Of a stretch of 64,000 nucleotides of DNA, positions 57,610 to 64,000 are shown piece by piece. The stretch comes from Carettochelys insculpta (taxonomy: Eukaryota; Chordata; Testudines; Carettochelyidae), in contig NC_134138.1 in the NCBI RefSeq assembly GCF_033958435.1, forward strand, positions 176,126,798 to 176,190,797, read 5' to 3'. The number at the start of each line of letters is the position of its first letter. The stretch's first letter is position 1. The notes under the pieces are model-generated. The model was not told the origin of the DNA. It ran no database searches and worked only from the letters and a program-made list of their open reading frames with translations. Made by a program: the position numbers and the translations under genes.

Positions 57610-60415
57610 CAGGATTAACCCCTACTAAGTCATCCCAGCCAGGACCTTGTCCAGCCGGGACTTAAAAACCTCAAGGGATGGAGAATCTACCATCTCTCTA
57701 GGCGATGCATTCCAGTGCTTCACCACTCTCCTGGTGAAGTAGTTTTTCCTAATATCTAACCTACACCTCTCCCTCTTCAACTTTAGACCATTACTTTTTG
57801 TTCTGCCATCTGACACCACTGAGAACAGTTTCTCACCCGCCTCTTTAGAGCTCCCCTTCAGGAAGTTGAAGGCTGCTATTAAATCACCTCCAAGTCTTCT
57901 CTTCTGTAAAACTAAACAAGCCCAAACCCCTCAGCCTATCCTCATAGGTCTTGTGCTCCGGCCCCTTAATCATTTTTGTTGCCCTTCGCTGAACCTGCTC
58001 CAGCAAATCCACATCCTTTTTATACTGGGGGGCCCAAAACTGGACACAATATTCCAGATGTGGCCTCACCAGTGCCAAATAGAGGGGAATAACTACTTCT
58101 CTAGATCTGCTCAAAATGCTCCTCCTAATGCACCCTAGTATGCCATTAGCCTTCTTGGCTATAAGGGCACACTGTTTACTCATTCAGCCTTTCATCCGCC
58201 ATAACCCCAAGGTCCCTTTCCATTGTAATGCTGCTGAGCCAGTTGGTCCCTAGCCTGTAGCAATGCTTGGGATTCTTCCGCCCCAGGTGCAGGACTCTAC
58301 ACTTCTCCTTGTTGAACCACATCAGATTTCTTTTAGCCCAGTCCTCCAATTTATCCAGGTCACTCTGGATTCTCTCTCTACCCTCCAATGTATCTACCTC
58401 TCCCCCTACTTTTGTGTCATCCGCAAACTTGCTGAGGATACAATCCAGTCCCTCATTCAGGTCATTAATAAAGATGTTGAATAACACCGGCCCCAGGACC
58501 GAGCCTTGCGGCACTCTGCTTGAAACTGACCGCCATCCAGATATTGAAGCATTGATCACTACCCATTGGGCCCAACCATCAAGCCAGCTTTCTATCCATC
58601 TTATCCATCAAGGATCCAATCCATATTTCCTTAACTTATGGACAAGAATGTTGTGGGAGACAGTATCAAAAGCCTTGTTGAAGTCAAGGTATATCACATC
58701 CACTGACTTCCCCATTTCCACAGAGCCTGTTACCTCATCATAGAAGCCAATCAGATTGGTCAGGCAGGACTTGCCCCTGGTGAATCCATGTTGGCTACTT
58801 TTGATCACTTTCCCCTCTTCCAAGTGCTCCAAAATGGATTCCTTGAGGATTCTATCCATTATTTTCCCAGAGATTGAGGTAAGGCTGATGGGTCTATAGT
58901 TCCCTGGATTGTCCTTCTTTCATTTTTTAAAGATGGGCACTACGTTTGCCTTCTTCCAATTATCCAGTATCTCCCCTGATATCCAAGAGTCTTCAAAGGA
59001 TAAGGGCCAAAGGTTCAGCAATGACCTCTGCCAATTCCCTCAGTACCCTGGGGTGCATTAAATCCAGACCCATGGACTTGTGCACATCTAGTTTTTCTAG
59101 ATAACTCAGAACTTGTTCCTTCCCCACAGATGGCTGCCCTCCACCTTCCCATACTGCATTGTCTAGGACTGTCATGTGGAAGTTGACTTTGTCCAGGAAG
59201 ACTGAGGCAAAAAAAAACATTGAGTACTTCAGCTTTTCCTACATCATCTGCCCCTAGGTTACCTCCCTCATCCAGTAATGGCTCCACACCTTCTCTGATA
59301 ACCTGTTTATTGTTAACATGAATGTAGAAACCCTTCTTGTTACTCTTCACATCCCTTGCCAGCTGCAGTTCCAATTGCGCTTTCGCTTTCCTGATTGCTG
59401 CCCGGCATTCTCCAGCCATATGTTTATACTCCTCCTTAGTCAACTGTCCACATTTCCATTTCTTGTATGCATCCTTTTTGAATTTAAGCTGACTAAGGAT
59501 TTCTCTGTTAAGCCAAGCTGGTTCCCTACCATGTTTGCATTTCTTATTATGCAGTGGGATGGTTTGTTCCTGTGCCTTCAGTAAGACTTCTTTAAAATAC
59601 TGCCAGTTCTCTTGAACTCCTTTCCCCTTCATCTTCATTTCCCAAGGGATTCTGCTCATCCGTTCTCCCAGTGAGTTAAAGTCTGCTCTCCTGAAATCAA
59701 GGGTCTGTATTTTACTGCTCACCTTTCTTCCTTTTGTCCGGATCCTGAAATCTACCATCTCATGGTCGCTGCAGCCCAGGTTTCCTCCCACTTCTATTTC
59801 TTCTACTAGTTCTTCCCTGTTTGTGAGCAGCAGCTCAAGTTATGCATGGCCCCTGGTCAGTTCCTTCAGCACTTATACCAAGAAGTTAACCCTACCATTC
59901 TCCAAAAACTTCCTGGATTGTCTGTGTGCTGATGTATTGGTTTCCCAACAAATGTCCAGATGATTAAAGTCTCCCATGAGAACCAGGGCCTGTGATTTGA
60001 AAGTTTCACTTAGCTGCCTGAAGAAAGCCTCATTCATCTCATCTCCCTTATCTGGCGATCTATAGCAGACACCAACTACAACATCACCTCTGTTACTTCC
60101 ACCTCTAAGTTTAACCCAGACACTCAACTGGGATTTTCTCCTTCTTCATGCTGGAGCTCTGAGAAATCATACTTCTCCCTCGCACAGAGTGCAACTCGTC
60201 CTCTTTTTCTCCCGTCTGTCCTTCCTAAACAGTTTATAACCTTCCAAGACCGTGCTCCAGTTATGCAATCATCCCACCACCTCATACTTCTTTGACTGTG
60301 CCAAGGCCTCTAATTCTTCCTATTTGTTCCCTAAGCTTTGGGCATTAGTGTACAAGCATCTTAGAGAAGGAGCCGATTGGCCCACTGTCTCCTCTTAATC
60401 CAGGAAACCCACTTG
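57610..60415 (-). pseudogene. CR1 ORF2: endonuclease and reverse transcriptase, broken
   Basis: The N-terminal AP-endonuclease begins near 60360 (CLYTNAQSLGNK), continues with [17 protein letters not shown] and [14 protein letters not shown] (59873-60127), and has the catalytic SDH in GCSDHEMVDF (59791 downward). Reverse transcriptase blocks follow: SSQHGFTRGKSCLTNLI and DVIYLDFNKAFDTVSH (58608-58859), PQGSVLGPVLFNIFINDL and FADDTK (58176-58559), then FNKEKCRVLHLGRKN. The C-terminus is VVKHWNASPREMVDSPSLEV (57625-57819). Breaks seen: an indel in the A-run at about 59210-59218, a TGA at 58920-58922, a TGA at 58605-58607, and shifts near 58180 and 57890. Catalytic residues are largely retained, with FADD in place of the usual YADD. 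Confidence 0.92.
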
Positions 60416-60429
60416 ATTGTTCCCTCCTC

Positions 60430-61470
60430 CTTCCCCACTTACCTCAGGGCTTGTGTCACCTTCTCCCGACAAACCTTGTTTAAAGCCCTCCTCAGTAGGT
60501 TTGCAAGCCTTCCTGCAAAGATGCTCTTTCCTCTCTTTGTGAGGTGGATCCCATCTCTTCCCAGCAATCCCTGTTCATGAAAAAGAATCCCATGGTCAAA
60601 GAAACCAAATCCTTCCCTGCTACACCACCTATGCAACCATGCATTTACCTCTGTGACTCGATGATCCCTATGCAGACCCCTTCCTTCCACAGGGAGGATA
60701 GACGAGAACACTATTTGTGCACCGTATTCCTTGATCTTCCTTCCTAGGTTTACGTAATTTGCCATGATCTCTTCAAAGTTGCTCAAGCTGTATCATTGGT
60801 TACTACATGGGGAAGCAGGAAGGGTAATAGTCTACAGGTTTAACAATTTTTGGCAGGGACTCCGTAATATCACAGATTCTAGCTCCAAGCAAGCAGCAAA
60901 CTTGCAGGGATTCTAGGTTCAAGCAGCAGATGGATGACTCTGTCCCTCTTAGGAGGGAGTCCCCAACCACCCCCCCCATCTTTTTCTCTTAGGGGTGGTG
61001 GTCAAAGAACTCCCATCCCTAGGACTGCGCATCCCATGCCTTAGAAACCATGGGGACTCTTTCAGATACAATCCCTATGAGGTATCAGCTCCATTTATCT
61101 CCACTGTATCACTTGTGGAGAGAGGCTGAAAGTGGTTAATTAACTCCACTGGAATTGGAGAGACCGGAACTGGTTTTCTCCTCCTGGAGGTAACATGTTT
61201 CCAGATCTCTTCCTTGTTTTGGGCAGCCTGCTGTTCCTACAGTATTATCTGTTGCCTTCTATCCAGAAAGTCTTCACCCTCTCTGATGGACCTGAGGGTT
61301 GATATTTGCACCTCAAGTCCTTTAACCTTCTCTTCTAAGATGGCTACCAGCTTGCACTTGGTACATAGAAAATCCTTTCTATCATTTGGCAGGAAGACAA
61401 ACATGGCACATGACACGCAGGTCACAACAACAGACCTCTCACCAGCCATGTCACTGTCCATTTTTTCCCT
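60430..61470 (-). pseudogene. CR1 ORF1: zinc-finger-like plus GDSL esterase, broken
   Basis: CR1 ORF1 proteins bind the element RNA and carry a PHD-like finger and an SGNH/GDSL esterase. Here the N-terminus (61237-61470) reads TCVSCAMFVFLPNDRKDFLC followed by TKC, two CxxC pairs, then a coiled-coil-like LVAILEEKVKGLEVQISTL. The esterase starts near 60955 with VGDSLLRGTE, holding the catalytic serine in GDSL. It ends in DGIHLTKRGKSIF (60439-60786), with the D-x-x-H catalytic pair. The middle needs frame changes to read through. The family role of the esterase is not settled. Confidence 0.85.
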
Positions 61471-61539
61471 TTTCAGAGATCCCTTATTTGTTTCTAGTGC
61501 CGCCTTGAAGGGCACAAGAGAAATACCATACAAGAAAGG

Positions 61540-61975
61540 GAAAACAGGTATTGGGCTTCTCCTGAAGGTGAACTCCCAGGCAAACTCCCTGTTAGCTGCT
61601 CCTGTTCGCTGCTCAGTGGGTTCGCTGGGGCTGCCTTCTTATAGAGCTGCTAGCTGGTTAGGCCCGGCTCAAAGCCTTTGCCTCCAATCTAAACAGCCCT
61701 TAAAGGCCCACCTGGAAGGAAGCTCTCCCAATTCACACCTTGAAAACTTGCCAAACTGCCAAACACACTTTCCAACTGCCCTTCTCTGCAAACAGATGCT
61801 CAGGCACACAGGTAGCTATTCAAACTGCCCCTCCCTACAAAATCAAACAGACAAGAAATTCAACCCACCAGCTCACAACGCAGCCCCCTAAATGCCACAC
61901 TCACCTGAGCTCCTCGAGGATGCTTTCCCAGGCAAACCTCCCTGTTAGCTGCTCCTGTTCACTGAAATTTGCAGA
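61540..61975 (-). promoter_or_regulatory. CR1 5' UTR with a direct repeat (possible tandem promoter)
   Basis: The segment CCCAGGCAAACTCCCTGTTAG plus GCTGCTCCTGTTCGCTG at about 61575-61610 recurs at about 61928-61965 as CCCAGGCAAACCTCCCTGTTA plus GCTGCTCCTGTTCACTG, some 355 bases apart in the same orientation. Full-length non-LTR elements often carry repeated promoter monomers at the 5' end. Promoter function is an inference. Confidence 0.55.
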
Positions 61976-61995
61976 GAAACACTTTCCAATGTTGA

Positions 61996-62178
61996 ATAGT
62001 AACAGAGAGGAAGCCGAGCTAGTCTATACACTATCAAAACAAAAAGCAGTCAAGTAGCACTTTAAAGACTAGCACAATAGTTTATTAGGTGAGCTTTCGT
62101 GGGACAGATCCCACGAAAGCTCACCTAATAAACTATTGTGTTAGTCTTTAAAGTGCTACTTGACTGCTTTTTGCTTTG
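61996..62178. mobile_element. head-to-head foldback of the hammerhead-type family A element
   Basis: It begins TAGTAACAGAGAGGAAGCC. From about 62035 a 70-base arm (AAGCAGTCAAGTAGCAC to GAGCTTTCGTGGGA, ending 62104) is mirrored by 62109-62178 with about two mismatches, around a 4-base loop CAGA. The left arm alone carries the outer end. Direct repeats ACTTTCCAAT at 61981-61990 and 62179-62188 probably are the target duplication. The CTGATGA box is missing because the turn occurs inside the stem-II hairpin (GTGGGA-CAGA-TCCCAC). Confidence 0.88.
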
Positions 62179-62189
62179 ACTTTCCAATA

Positions 62190-64000
62190 TGTCTCAGTAC
62201 AACAAGGTTGATCGGTAACATAGCCTGGTTTTGTTTTTCCTTAATACTAGTTTACATCCGTAACGAACATCAGTTGAAAATGATTGTTTGCTTAAAAATA
62301 TTACACTTTAAACTGTCACAATACCTACAAATGTGATGTTCACTTTCATGGGCCAAACTCCAACTCAACCAGGCTGTACTGATTATACTAGTAGCAGTGC
62401 TTGGCCTTCTAGTGCCATTTCTCGTCACAGTACCCATAAATTCTGTGGTTAAAATGCTAGTAACTTTGGTTTTAGCAGAACAGTTGCCTTGAGTACATAA
62501 GATAGCCTTGCAAGTTCCATTCCTCCATTTTCCAGAGATTAGTAATGCTTCTTGATGGGCACGTAAAATATCATTACATTTTGTTTTTTGCCTGCCCTTT
62601 GCAGGACTCATTGACGTTGTGCTGGGGCTGAGAGAACTTCATAGCTTCAATCAGTCTTCAAAAACTCCTAATATAGATGCCATCTCCCCACTGCTTAATC
62701 ACAACCAACTTCATTTCCTGCTTAGCTCTCAATCTACAACTGCCAGACCATTCTGGGTATCTTTTCCAACTCACCTCACCTTTGGGGCAAGGAGTATTTT
62801 TTGAGAGACAGGTCAAATCTTGCAAGAGCTCTATTGTAAATGTCTAACTATTTGTTCAAAATATCACTGCTGGTTTACCCTGAAACAGTCTCTTGCTTCA
62901 AGTCACAGGATTCCAATGAACTAGATTTTCAGCTTTGAGGAGCACTTTGCAAACCTCAAGCTGTAAGTTTCAACACAAGTTCTGAGGGCCAGAGAGGGCT
63001 CACATAGGGCATAAGCCTGGTTCTGCTGATATCAAACTCCCAATAATTTCAGTGGAAGTAAAATCAGGTCAGTGGGGCAGGAAGGAAGGAAGAGAGTTCA
63101 ACTGGTAAAAACTACTTTTTTTTTCCCCAAGAAGTGAAAAATACTCTAAATTTTTCCAAAATGGCAGTCTCAGGCACATGTCCTGAGTTCATTTATACAT
63201 TTTTAACTGGAATAATTTTGTAAAATAAGGATCCACAGAATGATCACATTGTTTAATAAATCATTACAGACAGATACTAAATGCAACACTAGTGGAATTA
63301 TTGTGTTCACTGGAGGTGCACAAGGAGTATCAGGGCCAACAGCCAACACTGGTCCTGGGAAAAGGTAGGTGGGGGGCATAGTTCCCTGCACCTGGAAGTG
63401 GTGGGGCCCAAGGTGGGGCCTAGAACAGCTAGCTCTTAACACCACTACCACTGAAGTACTGCCCCCCGCACCCACCGACTCTTAGAGACATGTGGAGTAG
63501 AGCAGCAATGCTGCCATGGCACTTCTAAGGGTCCCAGAAGTCTGGGTCACAGGGCAACTGCCCCCTGTCAGCAAGCCTGATCAGGATAAGCCTGGAGAAT
63601 ATGATAAATATGCAAACAAATTAGAAGGCCTACATCCTTATCCTGTCTATTAGTTCTGAATAGATTTTATGGTTCAGTACTTTAAAGCCACTGGTGGTTC
63701 TGAAGCCACTATTGCCATTAAATTTACAGGAAGCAATGGCTCCAAATCCTTAAATGGATTTGAACATCTCAGCCTATAAAGGATACAGGTAGACCTGTAA
63801 AATGAGGATACAGATTTTAAAACCAGAAAAGCAGGGGTAGCGGAGAACAGGGGGAAGATGTGGAAGCAGAAGAAATTCAAGCATAAATGGCCAAACCCCA
63901 CCTAGCAGAAACAGTACTGATTTCAACTAACTCTTGTCCACACTTCAATAATGTATTTTAGGGCTATGTGCTATAGTGATTGGTGCCCTAAAAAGGGCAT
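62190..64000. other. unique DNA, no gene seen
   Basis: Open frames of about 90-113 codons (62270-62611, 63203-63475) have no recognisable domain or splice support. No element ends are seen. Confidence 0.4.

Larger units (their letters stand above)
57549..61978 (-). mobile_element. nearly full-length CR1 non-LTR retrotransposon
   Basis: The reverse-strand element runs from a GC-rich 5' UTR near 61978 through ORF1 and ORF2 to a 3' tail at 57549 (CAGAATCATAGGGCTGG in forward view). At about 4.4 kb it is close to complete for the family. Both ORFs are interrupted by several frame changes and stops, so it is inactive. The 5' region contains a direct repeat (separate entry). The family relies on 3' UTR recognition by its own RT, which explains the many 3'-end-only copies in this window. 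Confidence 0.93.

Noticed and set aside
58267..58743. 158-codon forward frame
   Set aside because: Antisense to the CR1 reverse transcriptase catalytic region.
61214..61891. 225-codon forward open frame
   Set aside because: Antisense to CR1 ORF1 and its 5' UTR, where the reverse strand has the conserved CxxC finger and element structure.
1..64000. CRISPR arrays, operons, ribosome binding sites, phage or plasmid modules
   Set aside because: All sequence features are of a vertebrate genome; no spaced identical repeats or prokaryotic gene arrangement exist.

Overview
The window reads as a stretch of vertebrate genome from a sauropsid, most likely a turtle. The evidence is many CR1 non-LTR retrotransposon copies (one almost full length, with a PHD-like/GDSL-esterase ORF1 and an endonuclease-RT ORF2), MIR-like SINE relics, hAT-type and pogo/Tigger-type MITEs, and a very rich set of Harbinger-type elements whose ends read GGCTATGTCTACAC. 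No bacterial or viral genes are present. I see no convincing host exon, rRNA or tRNA, so this is either a gene desert or the inside of a large intron. The turtle assignment is an inference from repeat content.

Layout: 1-13 kb is AT-rich unique DNA with scattered MITEs, including a tandem duplication near 4.3-5.0 kb split by a MITE. 13.8-18.8 kb is a pile-up of MITE, degraded Harbinger copy and CR1 3' end. 19.5-23.6 kb holds two reverse-strand CR1 pieces. 24.4-33.0 kb carries two closely similar 440-bp MITEs, a near-perfect 436-bp palindromic MITE, and three of the short elements with a hammerhead-ribozyme-like core. 33.6-46.3 kb is mostly unique, with a CR1 tail, MIR relics, a hAT MITE with 8-bp target duplications and a Tigger-like element with a GC-rich repetitive core. 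46.5-51.25 kb is the most striking item: a 4.7-kb GC-rich Harbinger element with both expected genes, placed tail to tail and inserted into an older MITE. 56.26-56.98 kb is its short non-autonomous relative. 57.5-62.0 kb is the long CR1, followed by a foldback copy of a hammerhead-type element.

How the parts relate: the 4.7-kb element encodes a DDE transposase (reverse strand) and a Myb/SANT-like DNA-binding protein (forward strand). In this superfamily the two proteins together bind the ends and move the element and its short derivatives. Both genes here carry a few stops or frameshifts, so this copy looks recently dead. The 717-bp derivative keeps both end regions and even the transposase start codon. 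The many other GGCTATGTCTAC-ended MITEs probably belong to related families moved by similar proteins. The most unusual structural signal is that two short hammerhead-bearing elements occur as head-to-head foldbacks whose axis lies in the ribozyme domain.
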